Shown one piece after another: positions 35,158-44,939 of a DNA stretch of 64,000 nt. The notes beneath the pieces are model-generated. The model saw nothing but the letters and a program-made list of their open reading frames with translations, ran no database searches and was not told the DNA's origin. Source of the DNA: Caballeronia sp. dw_276 (GTDB lineage Bacteria; Pseudomonadota; Gammaproteobacteria; Burkholderiales; Burkholderiaceae); assembly GCF_018449635.1 (NCBI RefSeq), contig NZ_JAAVUV010000006.1, positions 62,001-126,000 of the forward strand. The letters are read 5' to 3'. Positions within the stretch are counted from its first letter, which is position 1. Every line of letters starts with the position of its first letter. A program made the translations under genes and the position numbers.

Positions 35158-36393
35158 CTAACGCCGTCCCGCCAGCAACCGCTCCAGACACGCCACAAAC
35201 CGCGCATTGCTGGCTTCGAGCCCGTATTCCCGCGCGCGTCCCAATGCCATACGCGTGAAGCCGTCGCGCAGTGCGTCATCCAGCAGCAAGCGCGATATGG
35301 CTTGCGCCATCGCGTCCACGTCACCGATAGGAACGAGCAGTCCAAACTTGCCATCGTCGAGAATCTCGCGTGGTCCCGTCGGGCAATCCGTCGATATCAC
35401 CGGCTTGCCAAGCGCCAGTGCTTCGAGCAGGACCATCGGCATGCCTTCGTAGCGAGAACTCAGAACCAGCGCGCTCGCGCCCGCGACCACCGCGTGCGGA
35501 TTGTTCCGATACCCCGTGAAATGCACGCGTTTCCCCACGCCCAGCGCCGCCGCGAGCGCTTCGAGTTCGGCGCGAAACCCGCCATCGCCGACGATCACGA
35601 GGTCTTCCTTCAACGCGCCTTCATGCGTCGCGGCGAGCTGCGCATAGGCGCGCAACAAGGTCCGGTGATCCTTCTGGATTTCATCGAGCCGCGCCACTGA
35701 AACAATGTACGGCCCGGCACACGGCGGCGCTTCCCTGGCCGCCGCGTTCTCTCGAATCCGGTCTATATCGATGGCGTTCGGCAGCACGAATACGTTGCGC
35801 AGATGGCCGTCGAAGAGCGCGGTCGCTTCCTCGGCCATATGCCGGTTGAGCGCCGCGATGCCGTCGTAGCGGCCATATTGCGTGAGCATGCGCTTCATTT
35901 TCCGGCGCCGGCCGCCGAGCCGGGCATCGAAACTGAAGTGGTTCACACCGAGCCACGCCGTGCCGAAACGCCCGGCAAGCCGGCGCAGGGACATATCGAA
36001 GTCGATGATGATTTCGTGACGCTGCGCCAGTTCGGCCACGCGCGCTTTCACATAAGGACGCACGGCGAGCGTGTTGAATACGTCGCGGCCAACGCGGCCG
36101 AGCTTGCTCAGCGTATGCGCGTAGCGGTGCTTCTGGAAGGTGTTGAGCCAGGGTTTGTTAGTGAGGATCTCGACGTTCACGTCCGCGGGAATCTGCGCGC
36201 GAAAGCGCTGCTCGAACGCAGGCGATGAAAACATCACCGAGAGCGTCACCGCAAAGCGCGAACGGTCGAAGATGCGCAACCACTGCATCAGCGAGGTTTC
36301 GATGCCGCCATCGTTGAAATCCGCGACGTGAAAAAGCACGGAAACGCGGCGCACGGATGGCTCAGCCGGCGCACGGGGCGCGGTAGCGGCCAC
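35158..36393 (-). CDS. Glycosyltransferase family 4 (LPS/surface glycan)
   Basis: A GT4 enzyme next to the core genes. The acceptor domain opens at VSVLFHVADFNDGGIETSLMQW. VSVARLDEIQKDHRTLLRAY and LSSRYEGMPMVLLEALALGKPV (E-x7-E) mark the donor site. The start is doubtful. The frame is open to a GTG at 36543, but the extra 50 residues look random. The GTG at 36393, with GAG about 6 bases before it, gives a 411-residue protein and leaves about 170 bases after ureG for a promoter. It is probably an LPS core or glycan transferase; the sugar is unknown. Confidence 0.85.
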   Translation of the reverse strand: MAATAPRAPAEPSVRRVSVLFHVADFNDGGIETSLMQWLRIFDRSRFAVTLSVMFSSPAFEQRFRAQIPADVNVEILTNKPWLNTFQKHRYAHTLSKLGRVGRDVFNTLAVRPYVKARVAELAQRHEIIIDFDMSLRRLAGRFGTAWLGVNHFSFDARLGGRRRKMKRMLTQYGRYDGIAALNRHMAEEATALFDGHLRNVFVLPNAIDIDRIRENAAAREAPPCAGPYIVSVARLDEIQKDHRTLLRAYAQLAATHEGALKEDLVIVGDGGFRAELEALAAALGVGKRVHFTGYRNNPHAVVAGASALVLSSRYEGMPMVLLEALALGKPVISTDCPTGPREILDDGKFGLLVPIGDVDAMAQAISRLLLDDALRDGFTRMALGRAREYGLEASNARFVACLERLLAGRR

Positions 36394-36563
36394 GGAAGCT
36401 CGTTCCAGTATGACGGCGGTATCGGCGGAACTGTCGATCTGAATTCTCCCGGTTACTGGCGAAAAGCCATAGGAATATTTAAGGCAATATCCTATCGCAC
36501 TCGCATAAGCTGACGCAGTTTCGCCGCCGCGCCTTTGATTCACCTTACACCGTTTTCACGCTG

Positions 36564-37214
36564 TCAAACGCCCAGCAGCCCCTTCTTCTCGATAAAACTC
36601 ACCACCTGATCGAGCCCGTCAAGCGCCTTCAGGTTGCACATCACGAACGGGCGTTCGCCGCGCATCTTCCTCGCATCGGAGGCCATGATGTCGAGATTTG
36701 CGCCCACGTACGGCGCGAGATCGATCTTGTTGATGACCAGCAGATCGGATTTCGTGATGCCTGGGCCGCCCTTGCGAGGGATTTTTTCTCCACCGGCGAC
36801 ATCGATCACGTAGATGGTCAGATCCGATAATTCCGGGCTGAACGTGGCCGCCAGATTGTCCCCGCCTGATTCAATGAACACGATATCCGCGTCCGGAAAG
36901 CGTTCGATCATCTGGTCGACCGCTTCCAGGTTGATGGACGCATCCTCGCGAATCGCCGTGTGCGGGCAGCCGCCCGTTTCCACGCCCATGATGCGCTCGG
37001 CCGGCAAAGCGCCCGCCACGGTCAGCAGGCGCTGATCTTCCTTCGTGTAGATGTCGTTGGTGATGGCGACGAGATCGTATTTCTCGCGCATCGCCTTGCA
37101 GAGCATCTCGAGGAGTGTGGTCTTGCCGGAGCCGACCGGGCCGCCCACGCCCACGCGCAACGGTGGCAGTTTTTTGGTGCGGCGGGCGGCGGCGGAATAG
37201 ACGGGTGCGTTCAT
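36564..37214 (-). CDS. ureG: Urease accessory GTPase
   Basis: A SIMIBI-class GTPase that drives nickel delivery to urease with UreE, UreF and UreD. The 216-residue protein has P-loop [13 protein letters not shown], the metal-binding CPH motif ([17 protein letters not shown]), a Walker B-like [11 protein letters not shown] and the [11 protein letters not shown] base-recognition stretch. The reading frame extends upstream into ureF, but the ATG at 37214 matches the family and lies 11 bases after the ureF stop. It is the last gene of the ureABCEFG run. Confidence 0.97.
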   Translation of the reverse strand: MNAPVYSAAARRTKKLPPLRVGVGGPVGSGKTTLLEMLCKAMREKYDLVAITNDIYTKEDQRLLTVAGALPAERIMGVETGGCPHTAIREDASINLEAVDQMIERFPDADIVFIESGGDNLAATFSPELSDLTIYVIDVAGGEKIPRKGGPGITKSDLLVINKIDLAPYVGANLDIMASDARKMRGERPFVMCNLKALDGLDQVVSFIEKKGLLGV

Positions 37215-37225
37215 GGCGTTTTGGT

Positions 37226-37906
37226 TCAGGAGCGGAATAAGCGCGAGTATTGCGACTCGTGGCGCGCGGAAAGAATGCCGAGTTGCGGCGCGAAGGTGTT
37301 GATTTCGTCGGGCGAAGTAGCCAGGGCGCGCTCTACCGCTTGATCGATTGCAACGCGCAACGCCACGATGATCCGTTGTCCCGCGATCTGGCCTAGCGGC
37401 ACGGCTTTCAGCGCCGCAGCCGCCTGGTTTTCCACCCACGCGAAGGCGTAGGCGGCGAGGGTGGCGTCGGGCGCGGCATCGTGGGTGAAGGCGGCGAAGG
37501 CGAACGCCGTTAACTGGGAAACCGGCTTGATCGTGTTCAGCGTGGCGAGACGCGCCGGGTCTCCCCACTCGAGTTGCGTGCACAACTGTGCGAGCGACCA
37601 GCCCATTTGCTGCGTCTCCCGGCGCAATTCGGCCGATTCACGGCTGGCGAGGAATTCTTCATCGGCGCGGGTCAGTTCGGCGGCTTCGTGCGCGCGCCAG
37701 CGTTGCATTTGATGCGCGAGGAACGGCAGCTCGCCGCGCGCCAGGACGTTTGTCAGCCCGCTTGCGATCCAGTCGCGGGCGCTGTCGCCATCGTGGATGA
37801 AACCGTGTTCTATCGCGGATTCCAGACCCTGCGAGTAACTGAACGCGCCGATAGGCAACGCCGGCGACGCCAGATGCAGGAGCGCCGTGAGCTCAGCGGT
37901 GCGCAT
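37226..37906 (-). CDS. ureF: Urease accessory protein UreF
   Basis: An all-helical chaperone that binds the UreD-apo-urease complex and acts as a GTPase-gating factor for UreG. The 226-residue protein begins [21 protein letters not shown], the family hallmark, and ends with the conserved short tail around [12 protein letters not shown]. The frame runs upstream in an out-of-register view of the ureE histidine tail; the ATG at 37906 overlaps the ureE stop by 14 bases and is the correct start. Tight overlap with ureE and an 11-base gap to ureG show one transcription unit. Confidence 0.96.
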   Translation of the reverse strand: MRTAELTALLHLASPALPIGAFSYSQGLESAIEHGFIHDGDSARDWIASGLTNVLARGELPFLAHQMQRWRAHEAAELTRADEEFLASRESAELRRETQQMGWSLAQLCTQLEWGDPARLATLNTIKPVSQLTAFAFAAFTHDAAPDATLAAYAFAWVENQAAAALKAVPLGQIAGQRIIVALRVAIDQAVERALATSPDEINTFAPQLGILSARHESQYSRLFRS

Positions 37907-38510
37907 GACCGTGGTCGTGTCCTTCGTGGCCTTCGTGCCCGTGCGAGCACTGGGAATGGTCGCCGTGATCGTGGCCATGGCCGTGATCGTGTGAATGGCC
38001 GTGATGGTCGTCGAAGACTTTTTGCGCGAGTGCGTAGTCTTCCACGAAGGTCTCGTCGTGACCGTGCTTGTGACCGCCGCCATATGCGCCCGTTTCCGGC
38101 TGGAACGGCGCGGTTGCGTGATCGACGTGTGCGCCGAGGCGCTTCAGCATGTCTTCCAGCACGGGATCGGCTTCAAGTTTCAACTGGCCCGCGGCGACTT
38201 CAACGGGCGTGTGGCGGTTGCCCAGGTGGTAGGCCGCGCGCGTCAAGGTAACCGGATCGTGCGCGTGAACCACCAGAACGTCTTGCGGAGCCGCGATCAC
38301 GCGAACCAGGCCGCCATCGTCGGCGACGAGGATATCGCCGTCGCGCAGCACCGTGCCGCGCGGCAATACCAGCGCCACTTCTTCGCCGTTATCCAGCGTG
38401 GCGGCGAGGCGGCTTTTGCAGCGGTCATCGAAGGCAAGGGTGAGCGTCGGCGCGCGCTTGATCAGCGGCGCGGCCAGTTTCGCTTCGATACGTTTGTCGA
38501 TCGTGCGCAT
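37893..38510 (-). CDS. ureE: Urease accessory protein UreE with histidine-rich tail
   Basis: A nickel metallochaperone for urease maturation. The 205-residue protein has the N-terminal peptide-binding domain and a central metal-binding domain with [12 protein letters not shown], whose His is the conserved interface ligand. After about residue 145 it carries a tail packed with His, Asp and Gly ([17 protein letters not shown] and more) that should bind several nickel ions. Tails of this kind occur in Klebsiella UreE and vary between species. It lies 7 bases after ureC. Confidence 0.95.
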   Translation of the reverse strand: MRTIDKRIEAKLAAPLIKRAPTLTLAFDDRCKSRLAATLDNGEEVALVLPRGTVLRDGDILVADDGGLVRVIAAPQDVLVVHAHDPVTLTRAAYHLGNRHTPVEVAAGQLKLEADPVLEDMLKRLGAHVDHATAPFQPETGAYGGGHKHGHDETFVEDYALAQKVFDDHHGHSHDHGHGHDHGDHSQCSHGHEGHEGHDHGHAHR

Positions 38511-38517
38511 TTGAGTC

Positions 38518-40224
38518 TCAGAAAAGGAAGTAGCGCTGCGCCATCGGCAGGACGGTTGCCGGCTCGCAGGTGAGCAACTGGCCGTCGGCTACAACCTGGT
38601 ACGTTTCGGGATCGACGGTAATCGACGGCCTGTACGCATTGTGAATCATGTCGGCCTTCGAGATGTTCCGGCAGTTTTTCACGGCCACGACCTGTTTCTT
38701 CAGACCATATTTTTCGCCGATGCCATCATCCAGCGCCATCTGCGAAACGAACGTCAGCGATGTCTTGCCGAGCGCCCCGCCGCGCGTGGCGAACATCTCG
38801 CGATAATGCACTGGCTGCGGCGTCGGAATGGATGCGTTCGGGTCGCCCATCTGCGCCACCGCGATCATGCCGCCCTTCAGGATCATCGCGGGCTTCACGC
38901 CAAAGAACGCCGGTTCCCAGAACACGAGATCGGCCCACTTGCCAGGTTCGATGGAACCCACTTCGTGCGCGATGCCATGGGTGATCGCCGGGTTGATCGT
39001 GTACTTGGCGACGTAGCGTTTCGCGCGGAAATTGTCGTTGCGCGCGTTGTCTTCCGGCAGCGCGCCGCGTTGCGTTTTCATCTTGTGCGCGGTTTGCCAC
39101 GTGCGCATGACGACTTCGCCGACACGGCCCATCGCTTGCGAATCCGACGACAGCATGGACAACGCGCCCAGGTCATGCAGGATGTCTTCGGCGGCGATCG
39201 TCTCGCGGCGAATGCGCGATTCGGCGAACGCGATATCTTCCGCAATCGATGGATCCAGGTGATGGCAAACCATCAGCATGTCGAGGTGTTCATCGAGCGT
39301 GTTGATGGTGTACGGACGCGTCGGATTCGTCGATGACGGCAGCACGTTGGACTCGCCGCAGACCTTGATGATGTCGGGCGCATGACCGCCGCCCGCGCCT
39401 TCAGTGTGATATGTGTGGATCGTGCGGCCCTTGAACGCGGCGACCGTCGTCTCCACAAAACCCGCTTCGTTCAGCGTGTCTGTGTGAATGGCGACTTGGG
39501 TGTCGGTATCGTCGGCAACGGACAGGCAATTGTCGATGGCCGCCGGCGTCGTGCCCCAATCCTCGTGCAGCTTCAAACCAATCGCGCCGGCCTTGATCTG
39601 TTCGATAGCCGGCGCCGGCAAACTCACGTTGCCCTTGCCGAGAAAGCCGAGGTTCACCGGCCAGCCATCGGCGGCTTGCAACATGCGTTCGAGATGCCAC
39701 GGACCCGGCGTGCATGTCGTCGCGTTGGTGCCGGTCGCGGGACCCGTGCCGCCGCCGAGCATCGTTGTCACGCCGGAGGCCAGCGCTTCATCGATTTGCT
39801 GTGGGCTGATGAAGTGAATATGCGAGTCGATACCCCCCGCCGTCACGATCATCCCCTCGCCGGCGATCACCTCGGTGGCCGCGCCAATCGCGATCGTCAC
39901 GCCCGATTGAATGTCCGGATTCCCCGCCTTGCCGATAGCAAACACGCGTCCGTCCTTGATGCCGATATCCGCCTTCACGATGCCCCAGTAATCGAGGATC
40001 AGCGCGTTCGTCACGACCGTATCGACCACGTCGGCATGCACGCGTTGCGACTGGCCCATGCCGTCGCGAATCACCTTGCCGCCGCCGAACTTCACCTCTT
40101 CGCCATACGTGGTGAAGTCGCGTTCGACTTCGATCAGCAGATCGGTATCGGCGAGACGCACGCGGTCGCCGGTGGTCGGGCCGAACATCTCCGCGTAGGC
40201 GCGGCGTCCGATGCGTAGCGTCAT
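38518..40224 (-). CDS. ureC: Urease subunit alpha (catalytic)
   Basis: The catalytic subunit hydrolyses urea to ammonia and carbamate at a bi-nickel centre in the cytoplasm. The 568-residue protein is full length. The nickel ligands appear as the HxH in DSHIHFI, the lysine to be carbamylated in GLKLHEDWG, and later histidines in [15 protein letters not shown]. The mobile-flap region contains MVCHHLD. Start [17 protein letters not shown] is canonical. It lies 22 bases after ureB and 7 before ureE. Confidence 0.98.
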   Translation of the reverse strand: MTLRIGRRAYAEMFGPTTGDRVRLADTDLLIEVERDFTTYGEEVKFGGGKVIRDGMGQSQRVHADVVDTVVTNALILDYWGIVKADIGIKDGRVFAIGKAGNPDIQSGVTIAIGAATEVIAGEGMIVTAGGIDSHIHFISPQQIDEALASGVTTMLGGGTGPATGTNATTCTPGPWHLERMLQAADGWPVNLGFLGKGNVSLPAPAIEQIKAGAIGLKLHEDWGTTPAAIDNCLSVADDTDTQVAIHTDTLNEAGFVETTVAAFKGRTIHTYHTEGAGGGHAPDIIKVCGESNVLPSSTNPTRPYTINTLDEHLDMLMVCHHLDPSIAEDIAFAESRIRRETIAAEDILHDLGALSMLSSDSQAMGRVGEVVMRTWQTAHKMKTQRGALPEDNARNDNFRAKRYVAKYTINPAITHGIAHEVGSIEPGKWADLVFWEPAFFGVKPAMILKGGMIAVAQMGDPNASIPTPQPVHYREMFATRGGALGKTSLTFVSQMALDDGIGEKYGLKKQVVAVKNCRNISKADMIHNAYRPSITVDPETYQVVADGQLLTCEPATVLPMAQRYFLF

Positions 40225-40246
40225 TTCGAGAATCCTGAAGTTGAGA

Positions 40247-40552
40247 TCAAAGCGGACCCATCACGAGGCCGTTGAAGCCATACACCTTGCGGTCACCGGC
40301 AAGCGCCACGAGTTCGACCGTGCGTTCCTGGCCCGGCTCGAAGCGCACCGCCGTACCCGACGCAATGTTCAGCCGGAAACCGCGCGCTTTATCGCGTTCG
40401 AACGTGAGCGCCGTATTGACTTCGAAGAAATGAAAATGCGAGCCGACCTGCACTGGCCGGTCGCCCGTATTCGATACCGTCACGGACACCGTCTCGCGGC
40501 CCGCGTTGAGTTCGTGCTCACCATCGTCGATGAGATATTCGCCCGGGATCAT
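40247..40552 (-). CDS. ureB: Urease subunit beta
   Basis: A structural subunit of urease, 101 residues. It starts [20 protein letters not shown] and contains [11 protein letters not shown], the typical UreB core. In bacteria with three separate subunits it is encoded between ureA and ureC, as here, 19 bases after ureA. Nothing unusual is seen. Confidence 0.97.
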   Translation of the reverse strand: MIPGEYLIDDGEHELNAGRETVSVTVSNTGDRPVQVGSHFHFFEVNTALTFERDKARGFRLNIASGTAVRFEPGQERTVELVALAGDRKVYGFNGLVMGPL

Positions 40553-40571
40553 GCGCGGCTCCTTCGGTGAA

Positions 40572-40874
40572 TCAGGGAATCGGATGGTGGACGGTCACGA
40601 GTTTCGTGCCGTCGGGGAAGGTGGCTTCGATCTGGATGTCCGGGATCATTTCCGGCACGCCGTCCATGACGTCGTCGCGCGTGAGGAGGGTGGTGCCGTA
40701 GTGCATGACGTCGGCGACCGTGCGGCCGTCGCGCGCGGCTTCCATCAACGCAGCCGAGATGAAGGCCACGGCTTCCGGATAGTTGAGCTTCAACCCGCGT
40801 GCGCGGCGACGTTCGGCGAGCAATGCGGCGGTGAAGATCAGCAGCTTGTCTTTTTCGCGGTGGGTGAGCTTCAT
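40572..40874 (-). CDS. ureA: Urease subunit gamma
   Basis: The smallest urease structural subunit, 100 residues, beginning [20 protein letters not shown] and carrying [21 protein letters not shown], both family hallmarks. It lies 67 bases downstream of the amino-acid ABC transporter ATPase gene on the same strand. No separate promoter is obvious in that gap, so read-through from the transporter operon is plausible. Confidence 0.97.
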   Translation of the reverse strand: MKLTHREKDKLLIFTAALLAERRRARGLKLNYPEAVAFISAALMEAARDGRTVADVMHYGTTLLTRDDVMDGVPEMIPDIQIEATFPDGTKLVTVHHPIP

Positions 40875-40941
40875 GGGTTTGGAACGTATCTCGGATTGGG
40901 CGTTATTGTTGCAAGAATCCTAGCATTGCAACCCTACGATT

Positions 40942-41661
40942 TCATTGTATGAACTTGCGTAATTCGATGGTCGTCGGCCGCTCGAAAATCTCTTCCGGCG
41001 TGCCGCTTTCCCACACGCGTCCCTGATGCATGAACACGACCTTGTTCGATACACGGCGCGCAAAGCGCATCTCGTGCGTGACCATGATGAGGGTCATGCC
41101 ATCGGCGGCGAGGCTTTCGACTACGGCCAGCACTTCGCCCACGAGTTCGGGATCGAGCGCGGACGTGATTTCATCGCAGAGAAGAACGGTGGGTTTCATC
41201 GCCAGCGCCCGGGCGATTGCCACGCGCTGTTGTTGTCCGCCGGAAAGTTGCTCGGGGTAGGCGTTGAATTTATCGGCGAGACCGACGCGTTCGAGCACTT
41301 GCTCAGCCGTCGCGCGCGCCTTCGCCTTGTGGACTTTCTTCACCACCGTTTGCGCGAGCATCACGTTCTGCCCCGCGGTCAGATGCGGGAACAGGTTGTA
41401 TTGCTGGAACACCATGCCCACTTTCAGGCGCAATGCGCGCAGGTCCGCATGACGGGCATCGATATGTTCGCCATCGATTTCAATCGATCCTTCGTCGATG
41501 CTTTCCAGTCCGTTCAAGGTCCGCAGCAAGGTGCTTTTACCCGATCCGCTGCGGCCGATGATCGCCACGACCTGTCCCGGTTCCACCGAAAAATCGATGC
41601 CCTTCAGGACCTGGTTCGCGCCGAATTGCTTCTTGAGGTTTTGAGTTTCAACGAGCGGCAT
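40942..41661 (-). CDS. Polar amino-acid ABC transporter ATP-binding protein
   Basis: The ATPase of a GlnQ/HisP-type importer. The 239-residue protein has Walker A GRSGSGKST, Q-loop FQQYNLFPHLT, signature LSGGQQQRVAIARALA, Walker B VLLCDEITSALD and switch His in VTHEMRFA. It energises the permeases encoded just upstream (stop of the first overlaps this start by 14 bases). It lies directly upstream of ureA and inside the urease cluster, an unusual place for this system. Confidence 0.95.
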   Translation of the reverse strand: MPLVETQNLKKQFGANQVLKGIDFSVEPGQVVAIIGRSGSGKSTLLRTLNGLESIDEGSIEIDGEHIDARHADLRALRLKVGMVFQQYNLFPHLTAGQNVMLAQTVVKKVHKAKARATAEQVLERVGLADKFNAYPEQLSGGQQQRVAIARALAMKPTVLLCDEITSALDPELVGEVLAVVESLAADGMTLIMVTHEMRFARRVSNKVVFMHQGRVWESGTPEEIFERPTTIELRKFIQ

Positions 41662-42298
41662 TCCATTTCCTTTCGAGCGTGCGCGCGTAACGGGTAAGCG
41701 GATAACAGATCACGAAGTAGATCACCGCCACGAGACCGTAGACCACGAAGGGCCGGAAGGTCGCGTTCGAAATCATCGTGCCCGCCTTGGTGAGTTCGGT
41801 GAAGCCGATGATCGAGACAAGCGCCGTGTCCTTCACGGCCTGCACGCCGAAACCGACCGTCGGTCCAATCGCGATGCGCGTGGCTTGCGGAAGAATCACG
41901 TGGCGCAATTGTTCGAAGTAATTCATCGCGAGGCTCGACGATGCTTCCCATTGGCCTTTAGGAATCGCTTCCACGCAACCCCGCCATATTTCCGCGAGAT
42001 AAGCGCTCGTGAAAAGCGTGAGCCCGACTGTTGCTGCAATCCACGGCTGGACTTCGACGCCGAGCAACGGCAAGCCGAAGAACACAAGGAACAGTTGCAT
42101 CAAAAGCGGCGTGCCTTGGAAGATCTCGATGTAGACCTTCACGATGGTCCGCAACACGCGCGAACTCGATACACGCATCACCAGCAGCACGAATCCCACG
42201 ATGCCGCCCGCCACGAACGAGACAATCGACAGCACGATTGTCCATCGCGCCGCAAGCAGCAGGTTGGTGAGGATTTGCTCGAACGTAAATTCGATCAT
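41648..42298 (-). CDS. Polar amino-acid ABC transporter permease (HisM/GlnP type)
   Basis: An inner-membrane permease of 216 residues with about five helices. The EAA-like loop WRGCVEAIPKGQWEASSSLAM and the downstream PQATRIAIGPTVG match the His/Glu/Arg family permeases. It overlaps the other permease by 4 bases (ATGA) and the ATPase by 14, so all are translated together. It probably forms a heterodimer with the second permease. Confidence 0.94.
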   Translation of the reverse strand: MIEFTFEQILTNLLLAARWTIVLSIVSFVAGGIVGFVLLVMRVSSSRVLRTIVKVYIEIFQGTPLLMQLFLVFFGLPLLGVEVQPWIAATVGLTLFTSAYLAEIWRGCVEAIPKGQWEASSSLAMNYFEQLRHVILPQATRIAIGPTVGFGVQAVKDTALVSIIGFTELTKAGTMISNATFRPFVVYGLVAVIYFVICYPLTRYARTLERKWNAAR

Positions 42299-42972
42299 CG
42301 CGCACCTCGCATGTTGCGCGCGAACATGCGCTTGCCGGCTTCGTTGAGCAGGAAGCGCAGGATGATCGCCATCACGAGGTACATCGCGGTGATCAGGAAG
42401 TAGGTTTCGAACGCGCGGAAATTGCGCGACTGAATGTAGCTCGCCGCGTACGTCAGATCGGATACCGAGATCTGCGACACGACCGCCGAGCCCAGCATCG
42501 TGATCACGATCTGGCTGGTCAGCGCCGGGAACACCTTGGCGATGGCTTGCGGCAAGACCACATGCCGGAAGGTTTCGCCGCGCGTCATCGCAAGCGACGC
42601 CGCCGCTTCCAGATGTCCCTTCGGCACAGCCGCGATCCCCGAGCGAATGATCTCGACCGAATACGCGCCGAGATTGAGCGTCATTGCGAGAACGGCGGCG
42701 ACGTATTCATCGATGCGAATACCGAGCGCCGGCAGCCCGAAGAACACAAAGAACAATTGCACGATAAACGGCGTATTGCGGATCGCTTCCACGTACCCGC
42801 CCACGAACGATCGCAGCGCCGGATACTTGCTGCCTTTGCCTGCGGCACCGAGGATGCCGACGGTAAGCCCCAGCACGGTAGAAACCGCCGTAAGCCCGAG
42901 CGTGATCGCCGCGCCGCTCGCAAACATGCCGGCGTACTGCCCGAGGTCGCCGAACTGAAGTTGATATGCCAT
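42295..42972 (-). CDS. Polar amino-acid ABC transporter permease (HisQ/GltJ type)
   Basis: The partner permease, 225 residues with about five helices. The EAA loop reads IRSGIAAVPKGHLEAAASLAM, followed by PQAIAKVFPALTSQ, as in polar amino-acid uptake systems. An early block, VEAIRNTPFIVQLFFVFFGLP, is also characteristic of the HEQRo family. It lies 44 bases after the binding-protein gene and 4 bases overlapping its partner. Confidence 0.94.
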   Translation of the reverse strand: MAYQLQFGDLGQYAGMFASGAAITLGLTAVSTVLGLTVGILGAAGKGSKYPALRSFVGGYVEAIRNTPFIVQLFFVFFGLPALGIRIDEYVAAVLAMTLNLGAYSVEIIRSGIAAVPKGHLEAAASLAMTRGETFRHVVLPQAIAKVFPALTSQIVITMLGSAVVSQISVSDLTYAASYIQSRNFRAFETYFLITAMYLVMAIILRFLLNEAGKRMFARNMRGAR

Positions 42973-43016
42973 TGACCGGCGCCTTCTTATTTATGCTTCA
43001 GGAGAATCGGGCGGAA

Positions 43017-43820
43017 TCACAGGCCAGCCGGCAGCGGCGCCTTGAACCACTTTTGCGACATGGCTTCGAGCGTGCCGTCCTTCTTCGACTGGGCGATGGC
43101 GGCATCGACCTTGGCGAGCAGGCGCGGTTCGTTCTTGTTCAGCCCGACAAAACAAGGCGAGTTCTTGATCACGAATTTCGGTTCCGGACGGCGCGGCGGG
43201 TTCTTCGCAAGGATCGCCGCGGCCACGATGTTGCCCGCCGCGATCAACTGGACCTGACCCGAAAGAAACGCCTGGATGGTCGCGTTGTTATCTTCGAAGC
43301 GCTTGATGTTCGCGGTCGGCGCCATTTGCGTGAGCGCGATTTCTTCGAGCGCGCCGCGGGTCGCGCCGACGGTCTTGCCGTTCAGATCGGCGGGGCTCGT
43401 CACCTTGATATCGGCGGGACCGAACACGCCCTGGAAATACGGCGCATACGGCGCGGAAAAGTCCATGACCTTCTCGCGATCAGGCGTTTTTCCCAACGAT
43501 GAAATCACCAGGTCCACTTTGTTCGTGGTCAGGTACGGCACGCGGTTCGCGCTGTTGACCGGGACCAGTTCCAGCTTCACGCCGAGCGATTTGGCGAGGA
43601 GCGCGGCCATATCGATGTCATAACCTTGCGGCTTCATGTCTGCGCCAACCGCGCCGAACGGCGGGTAATCCTCCGGCACGGCGACCTTCAGCGTGCCGGC
43701 TTTCGTAATGTTGTCGAGCGCGTCGGCGTGAGCGGAGATCGAGGTTAAAGCAAACGCCGGGACGGCGAGGAGGGCGGCGGCAAGCGTGCGGAGGGCGGTG
43801 CGGCGAAGCGTGCTGGTCAT
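43017..43820 (-). CDS. Periplasmic amino-acid-binding protein of the ABC transporter
   Basis: A type-II solute-binding protein (SBP family 3), 267 residues. A Sec signal peptide (RRTALRTLAAALLAVPAFALTSISAHA) precedes the mature part. KVAVPEDYPPFG, GYDIDMAALLAKSLGVKLEL and DLVISSLGKTPDREKVMDFSAPY are the family ligand-site blocks. It is the first gene of the four-gene transporter, with a good sigma-54 promoter match 72 bases upstream. Ligand is a polar amino acid or similar nitrogen source; which one cannot be read. Confidence 0.94.
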   Translation of the reverse strand: MTSTLRRTALRTLAAALLAVPAFALTSISAHADALDNITKAGTLKVAVPEDYPPFGAVGADMKPQGYDIDMAALLAKSLGVKLELVPVNSANRVPYLTTNKVDLVISSLGKTPDREKVMDFSAPYAPYFQGVFGPADIKVTSPADLNGKTVGATRGALEEIALTQMAPTANIKRFEDNNATIQAFLSGQVQLIAAGNIVAAAILAKNPPRRPEPKFVIKNSPCFVGLNKNEPRLLAKVDAAIAQSKKDGTLEAMSQKWFKAPLPAGL

Positions 43821-43891
43821 TGTCTGCTTTCCTTGAGGCTGTATGGCGCGGTGCGTATCGTTATTGGATGCACTCGTCGGAAAGGTGTTTA

Positions 43892-43907
43892 AGCGAGAGT
43901 CGTGCCA
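43892..43907 (-). promoter_or_regulatory. Sigma-54 promoter upstream of amino-acid ABC transporter
   Basis: On the minus strand the string TGGCACGACTCTCGCT has GG-N10-GC spacing and matches TGGCACG-N4-TTGC with one mismatch in the -12 block (TCGC). It lies about 72 bases before the binding-protein start. Further upstream, TGCATC and GATGCA (43937-43942 and 43957-43962) form an inverted repeat that could be an enhancer-protein site. This implies control by RpoN with an activator such as NtrC. Confidence 0.7.
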
Positions 43908-44020
43908 TGAGCTTTGAGCCTTGATGGGAAAGGCGTTGCATCGGGCGTGTTTGCGAGATGCACAAAGTATGGGCTTATTTATGCGCCTTCGTGGTGCCAG
44001 TTTTCTGCGTAGTTACCCGG

Positions 44021-44896
44021 CTACGTCGTCCAAAGCCGTAACGGTTTTGCATCAGTGCCGTGAATGATCGGGCGCAATGTTGACCAGCATTCGGTCATCA
44101 GGAGTTGCAGCGGCTCCATGGAATGGCTCGCGGCGCGAATGATCAGAACGCCGGGCGCGACGCAGGACGCGGCGGCGCGGACAGTATCGGTGAAAGGCAA
44201 TTTTGCGCCGATGGATTCAGCCAGCGCGTCGTCGCAAGCGGTGCCGAGCGCCCACAGCGTGCCGTAGGCGGGGAAACCGGCGAGACCTTGCGGCGCCTGA
44301 CGCAAGGGATCGTCCGCCGTGAGCAGCGTGCGTTCGTACCAGCGCAAACGGCCCGTCTTGTCCTTGATCCGGGCGATCGAGACGAGCTTTCCGTTCGACC
44401 ATCGTTCGCCCGCCGCCTGACGGCCCAACTGCATCGCGTCCCAGCCAATGGCCGTTGCTGTCTCGTCCAGCGTCAGCGTGAAATCCAGCGCCACGTTCGA
44501 CGATTCGAACACGATATTGTTCTGCGGCAACCAGTCGAGCTTGGCGTTCGCGCCAACGTTGATGCCGATGCGCTGCGTTGCGAGCTTGCCGTTGGCCTTG
44601 TACCACTTGGTTGCGCCGGGCGTGGTGATGACGGCGTGCGTTTGCGCGGCCAGATCGATATCGATAGCCAGCCGGTCGCCGCCCGCCACGCCGCCCGGCG
44701 GATGCACGATCACCGCGTGGCAAATTTCATCGCCTTCGGGATACAACGCGCGCTGCATGCGCAACGGACCAACATGCTTGCGATGCGTCAGCGCCGTGCG
44801 CGCCGGCGATTGATGCGTGAAGCCGAGTTCGAGCTTGCCGTGCCATTCGTCAGCGTCAGGCAGCGGTAAAAGTGCAGCGATAGGTTCGTGATGCAT
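44021..44896 (-). CDS. ureD: Urease accessory protein UreD (UreH)
   Basis: A scaffold chaperone that binds apo-urease and recruits UreF and UreG for nickel insertion. The 291-residue protein shows [20 protein letters not shown], the family-conserved [13 protein letters not shown] and [11 protein letters not shown], and a C-terminal [15 protein letters not shown]. It lies 43 bases after urtE on the same strand, so it reads as the tail of the urt operon. It is separated from ureABC by the amino-acid transporter, unlike the common ureDABC order. Confidence 0.95.
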   Translation of the reverse strand: MHHEPIAALLPLPDADEWHGKLELGFTHQSPARTALTHRKHVGPLRMQRALYPEGDEICHAVIVHPPGGVAGGDRLAIDIDLAAQTHAVITTPGATKWYKANGKLATQRIGINVGANAKLDWLPQNNIVFESSNVALDFTLTLDETATAIGWDAMQLGRQAAGERWSNGKLVSIARIKDKTGRLRWYERTLLTADDPLRQAPQGLAGFPAYGTLWALGTACDDALAESIGAKLPFTDTVRAAASCVAPGVLIIRAASHSMEPLQLLMTECWSTLRPIIHGTDAKPLRLWTT

Positions 44897-44939
44897 AAGG
44901 CGTCAAAGATCGGGACGGGCCGCCATGTTACGGCGAGCG

